Below the pieces are notes generated by a model that saw nothing but the letters and a program-made list of their open reading frames with translations, ran no database searches and was not told the origin of the DNA. The position numbers were made by a program, and so were the translations under genes. From Peribacillus frigoritolerans (GTDB lineage Bacteria; Bacillota; Bacilli; Bacillales; DSM-1321), in the NCBI RefSeq assembly GCF_030676415.1, contig NZ_JAUUTW010000001.1:186001-250000 (forward strand): DNA of 64,000 nucleotides. Reading direction: 5' to 3'. Shown piece after piece: positions 8,792 to 17,284 of the stretch; within the stretch, counting starts at the first letter, position 1; each line of letters opens with the position of its first letter.

Positions 8792-10143
8792 AGATTCGGA
8801 CGAAAATCCAATCGTATTCCAGCCTTTTTTTAAGCGTCATGCTTATATTGTTGAGTATCATCGTTTTAATCGCCTTCCTTTGGATATCGGTAGAGAGAGA
8901 ACGGGATCTGCTTGAAGATCAAGCTTCATTAATCGAAGAAAGTATCCTGACGAAAGATTTGATTTCCGGTGATTCCGATTTAATGGAGCCGTATATCCCG
9001 GACGATGGAATGGTGAGGATATTCGACACTGATGGAAGGTTGGTAAAAACATTTACGGATGAAGAGGACCTTAAGGGGCTTGCGGTTAAAGCCATTAACG
9101 AGAACGGGTATGATTTTACCAAAGCTGATGGGGAATATGTATTGACCTACCGTTATCTTTATCCTGATGAAGGGAAGAAGCTAGGGATGATCGAGGTTAC
9201 ACAGCCGCAGGATACCCTCCTTGATAATTTATCGACGCTTGCCCTCGTTTTAGGCGGTGCATCCCTTTTTGTCATTCTTTTATCCATTCTTGCCGGTAAG
9301 TGGCTGGCCAATCTGATTCTCAAACCCATATCGATCATGAGCGGAACGATGAAGGATATTGAGAAAAGCGGGGAATTCAAACGGATACCGCTATCGGATC
9401 ATTCAAAGGACGAGCTGCAGGTAATGGGAGTGGCATTTAACAGGATGATAGAAAGGCTGGAGCGGAATTATAACCAACAGCAGCAATTCCTTTCAGATGC
9501 TTCACATGAATTGAAAACACCGATTACGGTCATAGAAAGCTACTCCTCTCTATTGAAACGCTGGGGAATGAAGGATGAGGCGATTCAGGAAGAGGCGGTG
9601 GAGGCAATCCATCATGAAGCCGTCCGGATGAAAAAGCTGACGGAACATCTACTGCAGTCAGCTTCCCGAACGGAACCTTCAGCAGATGTAGAAGGGGAAA
9701 TAGAACTTATTTCGTTTTGTGAAGGGATTGCCCAAACATTCAGGAGGACGGGGAATCGTGAAATAACGATAGAATCAGAGTTTAAGGAAATATATGCAAT
9801 GGCCATTTCCAGTAAGCTTGAACAGGTGATTGTCATCCTATTGGACAATGCAATGAAATACAGTGAATCAAGTATACAGATCATGATAAAACGGCAGTCC
9901 GATGAAATTCACATCGGTGTGAAAGATCACGGCACAGGGATATCACCAGAACATCTCCCCCATGTATTTGAACGTTTTTATCGCGTGGATTCATCGAGGG
10001 CAAGGAAAACGGGAGGCAATGGACTCGGGCTTTCCATCGCCAGGACGCTTGTCGAGTCATTCGACGGTAAATTGGAGATTCAAAGCGAAGCGGGAGAGGG
10101 AACGTTGGTGACTCTTATTCTTTCTCATCAAATTCTAATCTAA
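8788..10143 (+). CDS. ykoH: Sensor histidine kinase (YkoH-like)
   Basis: Membrane histidine kinase partnered with the preceding regulator. The 451 residues show membrane helix 1 (about 10-34), an extracytoplasmic sensor of about 115 residues, helix 2 (about 150-175), a HAMP domain (about 176-228) and the phosphoacceptor helix SDASHELKTPITVIES with His240. The ATPase domain has an N-box (LLDNAMKYS), DHGTGI, an F box (HVFERFYRVDSSR) and GGNGLGLSIAR. Translation starts within the regulator's stop codon (overlap of four bases), implying coupling. The downstream PepSY protein probably belongs to the same operon and may modulate or report to the sensor; that is inference. Confidence 0.88.
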   Translation: MKIRTKIQSYSSLFLSVMLILLSIIVLIAFLWISVERERDLLEDQASLIEESILTKDLISGDSDLMEPYIPDDGMVRIFDTDGRLVKTFTDEEDLKGLAVKAINENGYDFTKADGEYVLTYRYLYPDEGKKLGMIEVTQPQDTLLDNLSTLALVLGGASLFVILLSILAGKWLANLILKPISIMSGTMKDIEKSGEFKRIPLSDHSKDELQVMGVAFNRMIERLERNYNQQQQFLSDASHELKTPITVIESYSSLLKRWGMKDEAIQEEAVEAIHHEAVRMKKLTEHLLQSASRTEPSADVEGEIELISFCEGIAQTFRRTGNREITIESEFKEIYAMAISSKLEQVIVILLDNAMKYSESSIQIMIKRQSDEIHIGVKDHGTGISPEHLPHVFERFYRVDSSRARKTGGNGLGLSIARTLVESFDGKLEIQSEAGEGTLVTLILSHQILI

Positions 10144-10208
10144 CGCTCATGTTCGTTTCATGAAGGGTGCTTATTATTAAGGTAACAACTTAAAGGAGGA
10201 ATTCATTC

Positions 10209-10757
10209 ATGAAAAAACAGTGGAGTACGATAAAAGAAGGTATCATTCAAAGGAAAAAGGTAATCATGACGGTGTCCATAGCTTCCGTATTGCTTTTCGG
10301 CGGTGCGGCTGGAACGGCGGTATATGCAGTCAATAAGGGGAACCTATCCGAGGATGAGGCTGTCAAAATGATTTCAGAAAAACTAGGCGGCGAAGTTACT
10401 CAATTTGAAAAGGATTGGGACCAGCCGATGACCTATGAGATGACCGTTAAAACTAAAGAAGGCTATCAAGACGTTGACGTTGATGCTGAAAAAGGAGAGA
10501 TTCTTTCTCAGGAGATGGAAGACGGTGACGATGAGGATATGAGCACACAACAAGCGGCGGAAATGGCAAAAGTCAGCAGTGATCAAGCTGAAAAGATTGC
10601 CTTGAAAGCGGTGGATGGCCAAGTGACGGATGCTGAGCTGGATTCGGAGAATGGCACCCTTGTGTACGAACTGGAAATAAAACAAGGACTAAAGGAATAT
10701 GATGTAGTGGTAGATGCCACCACGGGAAAAGTATTGAAAAACCAGTTGGATGATTAA
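10209..10757 (+). CDS. Membrane-anchored PepSY-domain protein (YkoI-like)
   Basis: 182 residues with an N-terminal cytoplasmic basic segment, one membrane helix or uncleaved signal (about 19-38), and an outside region made of two PepSY units. The first spans about residues 46-100 (LSEDEAVKMISEKLGG ... DVDVDAEKGEILSQE) and the second about 117-180 (SSDQAEKIALKAVDG ... YDVVVDATTGKVLKNQ). PepSY domains are small extracytoplasmic modules thought to inhibit peptidases or sense ligands. RBS GGAGGA precedes ATG 10209. It lies 65 bases behind the YkoH-like kinase and ends at a strong terminator. In B. subtilis ykoI is also next to ykoGH, so a role as accessory or target of this system is likely. The acidic middle part (DGDDEDM) is low complexity. 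Confidence 0.85.
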   Translation: MKKQWSTIKEGIIQRKKVIMTVSIASVLLFGGAAGTAVYAVNKGNLSEDEAVKMISEKLGGEVTQFEKDWDQPMTYEMTVKTKEGYQDVDVDAEKGEILSQEMEDGDDEDMSTQQAAEMAKVSSDQAEKIALKAVDGQVTDAELDSENGTLVYELEIKQGLKEYDVVVDATTGKVLKNQLDD

Positions 10758-10817
10758 TCATATGTCACGTCGATAGTAGCCTGTGATATAAAAATGATCT
10801 TGAATTGAAGTGTATGA

Positions 10818-10848
10818 AAGGATTTGCCGAGTGGCAGATCCTTTTTTT
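10818..10848 (+). terminator. Terminator after the PepSY gene
   Basis: An 11-bp stem (10818-10828 and 10833-10843, one G-U pair), loop GAGT, then T residues to 10848. The reverse-strand glycosyltransferase stub ends at 10847, so the same hairpin also follows that frame. Confidence 0.85.
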
Positions 10849-10924
10849 AATTACCAAGACAGTTAGGAAGTGAAGCTTCCTCATCCTTAACAATCATGCA
10901 TAAACTAATTGAAATTCCGCCCAT
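10847..10924 (-). pseudogene. Truncated family-2 glycosyltransferase, N-terminal stub only
   Basis: On the minus strand a perfect ribosome site (GGAGGTGA, 10936-10929) is followed after a normal spacer by ATG 10924 and a 25-codon frame reading MGGISISLCMIVKDEEASLP then NCLGN and stop. ISLCMIVKDEEASLPNCL is the classic N-terminal strand-helix of GT-A glycosyltransferases (family 2), which normally continue for 250 or more residues. Here the frame stops at 10847 and runs straight into the terminator of the convergent operon, so the rest has been deleted. It could conceivably be translated as a short peptide, but a remnant is far more likely. Bases 10925-11060 hold no other gene that I can support. 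Confidence 0.6.
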
Positions 10925-11072
10925 TAAATCACCTCCAGTAACAGCCTATTAATTTCTGCCCGCAATAGTGTTTGGAGATGGTGCTTAGGCTACCATTTAC
11001 GATTAAGAAGGAATTAAAAGGAGGAATCGCGAATAGGGGCAGTAAGGAATCTTATACAATGGAGGAATGGCG

Positions 11073-11555
11073 ATGGAAAATTTGGAAATGGCACTGTCAT
11101 TAAGGGGAAAGAAAGAATTCGAAAAATCCAACCGATTATTGATGGATCTGGCAAAGCAAAATCCCGGTGATGCAGTCATACAGTATCAGTGTGCCTGGAG
11201 TTTGGATATTCTCGGACTTGAGGTAAAGGCGGTGCCCTATTATGAAGCGGCACTCAAATTAGGTTTGCCTGAGGAGGATGCAAAAGGGGCCTACCTAGGG
11301 TTGGGGAGCACATATCGCACCATAGGGGAATATGAAAAATCAAGACAGACATTGGAATCCGGGCTGGCGAAGTTTCCTGAGGATAAGGCTTTATTGGTAT
11401 TCAGGGCCATGGCATTTTATAATTTGGGCCAACATGATCTTGCAATGGAATCTCTATTGAAGATAATTACCGAAACCTCTAAGGATCAAGAAATACAATC
11501 TTATGCTAAGGCCATAGAATTTTATAGTGATAAACTGGATAAAGTTTTCACATAA
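11073..11555 (+). CDS. Small tetratricopeptide-repeat protein
   Basis: 160-residue soluble protein built almost entirely of TPR helices. Repeats are visible from AMSLR-like starts: residues about 5-36 (FEKSNRLLMDLAKQNPGDAVIQYQCAWSLDILG), 37-75 (AVPYYEAALKLGLPEEDAKGAYLGLGSTYRTIG), 76-110 (YEKSRQTLESGLAKFPEDKALLVFRAMAFYNLG) and 111-150. TPR units are protein-interaction scaffolds; the partner is unknown. I chose ATG 11073, six bases after GGAGGA, over the in-frame ATG at 11067 which lies too close. No signal peptide or membrane helix is present. It is convergent with sqhC across a region rich in DnaA boxes. Confidence 0.8.
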   Translation: MENLEMALSLRGKKEFEKSNRLLMDLAKQNPGDAVIQYQCAWSLDILGLEVKAVPYYEAALKLGLPEEDAKGAYLGLGSTYRTIGEYEKSRQTLESGLAKFPEDKALLVFRAMAFYNLGQHDLAMESLLKIITETSKDQEIQSYAKAIEFYSDKLDKVFT

Positions 11556-11572
11556 TAGTGATCATCCCCAAA

Positions 11573-11748
11573 CTATCCACAAAGCCTGTATAAAACAAGT
11601 CATTCTTACATATCCGAAATGAATGAATCAACAAATATGACTTGAAATTTCTTGCATTTAGCACGTTTACGGATAAATGAATGTGGATAACCTCGGATTG
11701 TGGATAACTTTCCGGTGTTATTAACTACTTTTCCACAGGTAATCCACA
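11573..11748. other. Cluster of five DnaA boxes
   Basis: Two exact DnaA boxes TTATCCACA occur in reverse orientation at 11682-11690 and 11699-11707. Three single-mismatch boxes are at 11573-11581 (CTATCCACA, forward), 11729-11737 (TTTTCCACA, forward) and 11740-11748 (TAATCCACA, forward). Four lie within 67 bases in an A/T-rich, gene-free interval between convergent genes. The dnaA gene is not here, so this is not the usual oriC setting. It resembles the dispersed DnaA-box clusters of B. subtilis that titrate DnaA; that role is inference. Confidence 0.6.
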
Positions 11749-11782
11749 TATTCACCTTTATATGATAAAAAAACACTGGCGA

Positions 11783-13678
11783 TTAAGTCTTCAGGAATTT
11801 TTTATTGTAATGACTTAAGGCTAAAAGGGGATAAATATAGCGATAGCTATGATAATGGATATACAAAAAATCTGCCATTCCCTGGCCAGCAGGATAATCA
11901 TTGGTCCAGCTTTCTTGTTGACCTGCACGGATAAGATAGGCAATGCCTTTTTCGATTTCGGCTGTCGGCTTATCAGATGCCGATATCAACGCATCCACAG
12001 CCCAAGCTGTATGTGTCAGTGTACTTTCTCCGAGGGGGATATATCGTTGCTTGGTATCACTGTAACAAGATTCACCCCAGCCACCATCTTCATTTTGAAT
12101 TTTCTTCAACCAAGTTAAGGCTTTCTGGATGGATGGATGTCCAGTGGCTTGCCCTGCTGCCTTCATGCCGGTCAGTGCAGACCATGTGCCATATAGATAG
12201 CAGATGCCCCAACGCCCATACCAGGAGCCATCACGCTTCTGGTCTTCCAATAGCCAATCCACCGCTCTTTTACTGACTTCTTCCGGCTTCTTCATATTTG
12301 TATAGTTTCCTAGGAATTCCAACGTTCTTCCTGTCAGATCAGCGGTAGAAGGGTCAGTCAGGAGATATTTCGAACCCTCTATAGGAAGAAGGTGCAGCCA
12401 TTTATGGTCGTTATTCCGTTCGAAGGCTGGAAATCCACCATCATCATTTTGCATGGATATCGTGAATGAGACACCGCGCTGCCAGCTGTCCCGATTATCC
12501 GGTTTTGCTTGCAGTTGCTTAGCCAGCGCCCGAAGTGAGGCGGTCGTATCATCGACATCCGGATTCATGGTATTGAAATCCGAGAACCCCCAGCCGCCTG
12601 GAATCGCGTTAGGATTATGGATCAGCCAATCTCCATACATATAATGCTGGCGTGACAGTAAGTACTGATTGGCAGCCTTAACCGTTGGGTCTTTGGAAGG
12701 TATGCCCGCTTCTTGAAGGGCGTAGCTTATTAAGGAGGTATTCCAAACATGGGGCGTCGTGAACTGGATATGTGTGTGTCCCTTAATGGAGCAGGCCATC
12801 CCCTTCAGACCGGCAATGGCCTTTAGAATCACTGGATCCTTTTTCGAATATCCAATTGAAAGGAGGGCAAAGATCAAGAAAAAGGTAGAACCGAAATAAT
12901 TGTACAGTGTCCCGTCTGGTTCCAGCCTGTCGAGCATGAACCTTTTCGTTGAATCCAAGGCTAAGGAATGCAAATAATCTGGATAACCGATCAAAGTTTT
13001 GACGCCTGTTTGTAGTTTGGAGAAGAAGGAACGATATTCTTCGGTACGATACTCTTCCCACATATGCTCTTCTGAACGGTCCTCCCTTGTTTGAAATAAA
13101 TCTTTTAAACTTGGCGTGTCCTGGGTCTTGATCTGAAACTTTTTATGGCCAAGCAATAGTATGGGAATCATGTTGACCCGCCCATATACGGAAAGATCAT
13201 AAATGCTGACGAAAAAGGTCGGAGGCAGTAAGACCACTTCGAGAGGAATGGGGAACAGGAGCGGCCATTGATATTGTCCGGTGACAGTAAGCATCATTTT
13301 CGTTAACATTTTGGCCTGTTTGATGCCACCCTTGGAAAGAATGAATTGTTTGGCTTTCCTCATATGGGAATCGTTCTTATTGCGGAGTCCACTAAAAAGA
13401 AGGCCATAATAAGCCTCGATCGTAACCGTAACATTGCCGTCCTTCTCGTCTTGGAAAAGTTTCCAAGAACCGTTTTCCGTTTGCTTGCTTTCGATTCTTT
13501 TTACTAAAGCCTCTATAAGAGGAGCATCTTCCATATCTAAAATTTTCAATAATATGATCATATAGGCATCTGCCGTTATCCCGGTGTCAAAGGGATAATT
13601 CCACGAACCATCAGCGGATTGGTCTTGTTTCAAGCGATGAACAAGGCGATTGATTTCCAATTGTACATGTTGGTTCAA
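11783..13678 (-). CDS. sqhC: Squalene-hopene / sporulenol-type triterpene cyclase
   Basis: Class II terpene cyclase that protonates and cyclises a linear isoprenoid (squalene to hopene, or tetraprenyl-curcumene to sporulenol in B. subtilis). The catalytic DXDD motif is DVDDTT at about residues 374-379. Several QW repeats are present (QNDDGGFPAFE, QKRDGSWYGRWG, QNEDGGWGESC), as are WNTSLISYALQEAG and DPSTADLTGR. I start it at TTG 13678 because GAGGAGGAAAG sits seven bases upstream; the in-frame GTG at 13702 would place that site inside the gene. The 631 residues match B. subtilis SqhC in length and motifs. A CATATAAA element upstream (13711-13718, reverse) resembles a mother-cell sigma -10 box but I cannot assign it. 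Which polyprene is cyclised cannot be read from sequence. Confidence 0.88.
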   Translation of the reverse strand: MNQHVQLEINRLVHRLKQDQSADGSWNYPFDTGITADAYMIILLKILDMEDAPLIEALVKRIESKQTENGSWKLFQDEKDGNVTVTIEAYYGLLFSGLRNKNDSHMRKAKQFILSKGGIKQAKMLTKMMLTVTGQYQWPLLFPIPLEVVLLPPTFFVSIYDLSVYGRVNMIPILLLGHKKFQIKTQDTPSLKDLFQTREDRSEEHMWEEYRTEEYRSFFSKLQTGVKTLIGYPDYLHSLALDSTKRFMLDRLEPDGTLYNYFGSTFFLIFALLSIGYSKKDPVILKAIAGLKGMACSIKGHTHIQFTTPHVWNTSLISYALQEAGIPSKDPTVKAANQYLLSRQHYMYGDWLIHNPNAIPGGWGFSDFNTMNPDVDDTTASLRALAKQLQAKPDNRDSWQRGVSFTISMQNDDGGFPAFERNNDHKWLHLLPIEGSKYLLTDPSTADLTGRTLEFLGNYTNMKKPEEVSKRAVDWLLEDQKRDGSWYGRWGICYLYGTWSALTGMKAAGQATGHPSIQKALTWLKKIQNEDGGWGESCYSDTKQRYIPLGESTLTHTAWAVDALISASDKPTAEIEKGIAYLIRAGQQESWTNDYPAGQGMADFLYIHYHSYRYIYPLLALSHYNKKFLKT

Positions 13679-13796
13679 TGACTTTCCTCCTCTAAAAAAC
13701 ACATTTTCCGTTTATATGTATATTCAAAACTTGTCGTTGCATTCAAGAAATCATGTCAGGCGCATCGTCCCACATGAATAAAGGAGGGTGGAAACT

Positions 13797-13830
13797 AAAA
13801 ACGCTTTGGCAATGAAAGCTGCCAAAGCGT
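13797..13830 (-). terminator. Terminator of the M14 peptidase gene
   Basis: A perfect 11-bp stem (13801-13811 and 13820-13830) is followed on the minus strand by five T residues. Confidence 0.85.
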
Positions 13831-13847
13831 CATTTAGATACTATGCA

Positions 13848-15497
13848 TCATTTAACTGGTAAGGAAGATGGCTGCATATAGCGGTAAATCGGCAGTACTT
13901 TTCCTGTGTCAGCCGGGATGAAATTGAATGTCACATAGCTGTCTATGCCTTCAGGTTCGAGGGTTAGGGAGATGAAGTTGGCATCAGGCTGGCCCATGTC
14001 GAAAACATAGCTTCCTTTTGGGAAATCCCGAGTTGTTGAAGTAACAGCGGTCGTGACTTTCCTTGTGGAATGTCCGCTTTCCAGTTCAGCGGAAACTTTT
14101 AAATCCGTGACCCTATAGTTTTCAACAGCTACTTTCAAAGGTTTTTTTAATTTTTTCACTTCTACTCCCAATAGCTGAAGTTTCTTGGCGATATTTTTAT
14201 ATTCGGGTGGAAGGATATAGGCTGTCGGTCGATCTCTGACAAGGGTAGGGTATGCATCGGTAGAATCCAGCCAATCGATGGAGGCATCGACCATTTTAGC
14301 TTTCGCCAAATCGACTACTGTCAATTTTTGATCCTTAACCAATTTATTTTCGCTGGTGATGACAATTTTATCGTTATCATTTGCTTTTCGCCCTTTTTGC
14401 ACGACTTCAGTTTCTGCCTGATTAACGGCCTTTTTCACTTTACTGGCCTGTTCGGCTGTCGTTTTGATGAATGCTGCCTGTGCTGTGACTTGTGCAAAAA
14501 CACGTCGTTTAAAATCCGTACGGCCGATATTGATTCCCCTTGTTTCTATTAAATAGGTCATTGTATTTTTCAAACCGAGGGCGTTTCGGCCAATCCGGGC
14601 TTCTGTGCTTCCTTCTGTCGCGGTAAGGACTCCATCATCAGAAGTAGCCAGTGTATAGTAATCGTGATAGGAAAACTTTTCTTTTTCCAATGTTTTAAAA
14701 ACATTAGGTAAAAGCAGTTCATCGGAAGCTTTTCGAAGCTGTTCGGGAATATTTAAATTCTTGGCTGAGGAGATGAGTAAATCATAGGAAGCAATCGATC
14801 CATTTGTTCCCACTTTTTTCAGGGGGGCGGGATTCACTGTATATTCATGTACATCCAGAATCACTTCTGGTTCATAATCATCGATTGACTGATGAATCGT
14901 CTGTACTTCAGGATACTCCACTTTTAAGTAGTCCCTATTCCCATCCATATCATTTGCGGTATATCGTTTGAAATAATAAGAGCCATCAGGATTGACGCGT
15001 GGAACGATGGCAACATTCACTTTATCGAGGACATCACCAAGTTTGCCTTCAGCCAGCCATTGTGCAAGGACTAATGTTGATTCACCTGAAGCGGGTTCAT
15101 TGCCATGGATCTGAGCTTGAATCCATATCAATGGTTTATGGGAACCCTTATTCAGTCTTTTTGAATCCTTGCTGAAAAGAAGCATCGGGATGTCGCGTCC
15201 TTCTGTGGATTTACCTATCGTCTTGACCTGGATGTTCTTGTTTTTATGCGAGAGGGACTTAATATGATCCAACATTTCTTCCTGGCTCGTAAAGGCGATC
15301 TTGTTTTGTTTAAAGGCAGGGGTTTTGAAAGATACATTAGGGTCAGGGAAAAGGTGGGAGAGGTTATCTGGTTGAATGTAACTTGGACCATTTCCATAAT
15401 AAGGGGTGAATTCTTTTGCTTCGGCTATGGGGCCAGGCAATCCCGTGACAAGGCCTAGTGTTACGACTGATACGATGGCAGGAATGATTTTTTTCAT
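13848..15497 (-). CDS. Secreted zinc carboxypeptidase, peptidase family M14
   Basis: 549-residue exported metallopeptidase. A signal peptide (MKKIIPAIVSVVTLGLVTG..AEA, cleavage near residue 27) leads into the M14 domain. Zinc ligands are visible: His131 and Glu134 in QAQIHGNEPASGES, and His217 in ILDVHEYT. The general-base glutamate is probably Glu318 in TYLIETRG. A substrate-binding NPDGSYYFKRYTANDMDGNRDY block is typical of the family. The C-terminal 190 residues after the catalytic domain have no motif that I recognise and look like a beta-rich accessory domain. AGGAGGACGTCC precedes ATG 15497. The gene stands alone with its own terminator. It probably scavenges peptides or trims cell-surface peptides; gamma-D-glutamyl activity on peptidoglycan is possible but not shown. 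Confidence 0.85.
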   Translation of the reverse strand: MKKIIPAIVSVVTLGLVTGLPGPIAEAKEFTPYYGNGPSYIQPDNLSHLFPDPNVSFKTPAFKQNKIAFTSQEEMLDHIKSLSHKNKNIQVKTIGKSTEGRDIPMLLFSKDSKRLNKGSHKPLIWIQAQIHGNEPASGESTLVLAQWLAEGKLGDVLDKVNVAIVPRVNPDGSYYFKRYTANDMDGNRDYLKVEYPEVQTIHQSIDDYEPEVILDVHEYTVNPAPLKKVGTNGSIASYDLLISSAKNLNIPEQLRKASDELLLPNVFKTLEKEKFSYHDYYTLATSDDGVLTATEGSTEARIGRNALGLKNTMTYLIETRGINIGRTDFKRRVFAQVTAQAAFIKTTAEQASKVKKAVNQAETEVVQKGRKANDNDKIVITSENKLVKDQKLTVVDLAKAKMVDASIDWLDSTDAYPTLVRDRPTAYILPPEYKNIAKKLQLLGVEVKKLKKPLKVAVENYRVTDLKVSAELESGHSTRKVTTAVTSTTRDFPKGSYVFDMGQPDANFISLTLEPEGIDSYVTFNFIPADTGKVLPIYRYMQPSSLPVK

Positions 15498-15684
15498 GGA
15501 CGTCCTCCTGTCTATCTTTTTCCATAAATTATCATATATTAAGCTATTTATACAGTGAAAACACAGGAAATAGTGAAAAACAGGAAGTAACGACTAGATT
15601 AAGTGATTCCATGGCACAATTCGCAATTCCTTTTAATAGATGTTGTTCATCACCTGTATTCTGTATAATTACAGGAGGAAAGTC

Positions 15685-15726
15685 AAAATGATACGATTCA
15701 AGCAATTTGCTTGGCCCGTATCATTT
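15685..15726 (-). terminator. Terminator hairpin at the end of the DUF1450 gene
   Basis: Outer arms AAATGATACG (15686-15695) and CGTATCATTT (15717-15726) with a nested CAAGCAA/TTGCTTG stem; on the minus strand four T residues follow. The hairpin overlaps the stop codon at 15721-15723. Confidence 0.65.
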
Positions 15727-15993
15727 CAATTCATCATGTAACTGATTTAAAAGATCCTGTGAATCTTCGCCGCTCATTATCTGGCCGTTCACTTTCGCAT
15801 AGGGGGTTTTCTTACAAAGTTTACACTCACTCAAACATTCATATTCCTTATATTGAATCCTTGGATTCGCTAAGAACTTACCATAATCGGCAACTGTTTG
15901 TTCATTAAGGAAGCGGTCAAGATTATTTTGGCAAAATTCAATCTGGATTTTCGCCTTTTTTGAGAATACTTTGGATAGCAAATTTTTCATCAT
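15721..15993 (-). CDS. DUF1450 family protein (YuzB-like)
   Basis: About 90 residues. The family core is visible as KIQIEFCQNNLDRF, then YECLSECKLCKKTPYAKVNGQIMSG and a C-terminal helix DLLNQLHDEL. The cysteines (EFC, ECLSECKLC) suggest metal or redox chemistry, as in thioredoxin-like [2Fe-2S] ferredoxin folds to which DUF1450 has been compared. Function is not established. The frame is open up to 16083, but the family homology begins near KIQIEFC, so I place the start at ATG 15993 (adjacent ATG 15990 equally possible); the ribosome site GAAAGAAG is weak. It is divergent from the Fur-regulated importer, sharing the interval 15994-16333. Confidence 0.7.
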   Translation of the reverse strand: MMKNLLSKVFSKKAKIQIEFCQNNLDRFLNEQTVADYGKFLANPRIQYKEYECLSECKLCKKTPYAKVNGQIMSGEDSQDLLNQLHDELK

Positions 15994-16130
15994 ATCGCTT
16001 CTTTCATTGGAAGAGTAAATATTTGTTATTTTGATTTTATCACTTCCTGTAACGAAATGCATGATTGGTTCATCCAAATTCATTACAATTTGACTATGCG
16101 GAGTTTATCAAAGTAATTCCCTTGTATATA

Positions 16131-16194
16131 TTGACACATGTCTATGAAATGATAGAATAAGAATGACTGATAATGATAATGAATCTCATTATCA
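16131..16194 (+). promoter_or_regulatory. Sigma-A promoter with Fur box for the siderophore importer
   Basis: -35 TTGACA (16131-16136), 16-base spacer, -10 TAGAAT (16153-16158). Immediately downstream TGATAATGA-ATC-TCATTATCA (16174-16194) is a perfect 9-bp inverted repeat, and a second TGATAATGA overlaps it at 16168-16176. These hexamer-rich GATAAT arrays are the Fur binding signature. Binding at +3 to +30 would block transcription under iron sufficiency. About 140 bases of leader follow before the first ATG. Confidence 0.85.
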
Positions 16195-16333
16195 CGAATG
16201 GAAGAACCTTGTAACTATTGCAACTTCATGATTTCCATTTCAATAGGTGACTTTGCGATAGTCTTTATTCAAATATATTTAATTACAAATATTATCGCTG
16301 TATTAACTGAGATAGGAAGAGTAGGAAATGTAG

Positions 16334-17284
16334 ATGAAGATAAGATATTTAGTCATGGCGTTAATTGTTTTATCATTTACGTCATTATTCATTGGTGTAA
16401 AAGATATTACCCCCCTGGATTTATTGGATCTAAGTGATGATAAAGTGCAAATCATGCTGCAAAGCCGTTTCCCCAGAATGGTGACCATAGTCATTGCCGG
16501 TATTGTGATGAGTATAAGCGGTCTGATCATGCAGCAATTGAGCCGCAATAAATTTGTATCCCCGACGACTGCCGGAACCATGGATTCTGCAAGGCTTGGA
16601 CTTCTTCTGGCCATTATCATTTTTCCATCGGCAGCACTTATTGAGAAAATGGCATTCGCTTTCATATTCGCTTTGGCTGGTACATTCTTGTTCATGAAAA
16701 TTCTTGATCAAGTGAAATATAAGGATACGATCTTCATTCCATTGGTTGGTTTGATGTTTGGTAATATCGTCGGATCCATCTCGACTTTCTTTGCCTATAA
16801 ATATGATTTGATTCAAAGCCTGAACACTTGGATGAATGGGGATTTCTCGATGATCATGTCGGGAAGGTACGAACTTATATATTTAAGTATCCCTCTAGTC
16901 ATTCTCGCATACTTCTTTGCCAATAAGTTCACTGTGGCAGGGATGGGTGAGGAGTTTGCTATCAATCTAGGACTCAATTATAAGCTTATAGTCAATTTTG
17001 GGTTGATCATCGTGGCATTATCCTCCACTGTCGTTTTGTTAACGGTGGGAACGATTCCTTTCATAGGATTGATCGTACCAAATATTGTATCCCTTTACCT
17101 TGGTGACAATTTGAAAAAGAGTCTTTCTCATACAGCATTGCTAGGGGCAGTATTCCTATTGATCTGCGATATTCTGGGCAGGATCCTCATATATCCATTT
17201 GAAATCCCGATCGGACTCGTGGTTGGTGTCATAGGAAGCGCCGTATTTATCTATCTGATACTGAGGAGAAAGGCATATGAATAA
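16334..17284 (+). CDS. yclN: Siderophore ABC transporter permease (FecCD family, YclN-like)
   Basis: First membrane subunit of an iron-siderophore importer. 316 residues with eight to ten hydrophobic helices and the FecCD signatures RFPRMVTIVIAGIVMSISGLIMQQLSRNKFVSPTTAGTMDSARLG near residues 45-90 and TVGTIPFIGLIVPNIVSLYLGDN near 240. ATG 16334 follows AGGAA. The gene overlaps the second permease by eight bases. Motifs and gene order (permease, permease, ATPase, lipoprotein) match B. subtilis yclNOPQ (also called fpbNOPQ), the petrobactin importer. Petrobactin or a related catecholate is therefore the best substrate guess. Expression is probably Fur-repressed from the box at 16168-16194. Confidence 0.88.
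   Translation: MKIRYLVMALIVLSFTSLFIGVKDITPLDLLDLSDDKVQIMLQSRFPRMVTIVIAGIVMSISGLIMQQLSRNKFVSPTTAGTMDSARLGLLLAIIIFPSAALIEKMAFAFIFALAGTFLFMKILDQVKYKDTIFIPLVGLMFGNIVGSISTFFAYKYDLIQSLNTWMNGDFSMIMSGRYELIYLSIPLVILAYFFANKFTVAGMGEEFAINLGLNYKLIVNFGLIIVALSSTVVLLTVGTIPFIGLIVPNIVSLYLGDNLKKSLSHTALLGAVFLLICDILGRILIYPFEIPIGLVVGVIGSAVFIYLILRRKAYE

Noticed and set aside
11573..11748. Chromosomal origin oriC
   Set aside because: dnaA, dnaN or rpmH are not in the window; a cluster of boxes alone is not an origin.
16198..16437. 79-codon frame in the yclN leader
   Set aside because: It overlaps the Fur-controlled leader and the yclN start, with unlikely composition.
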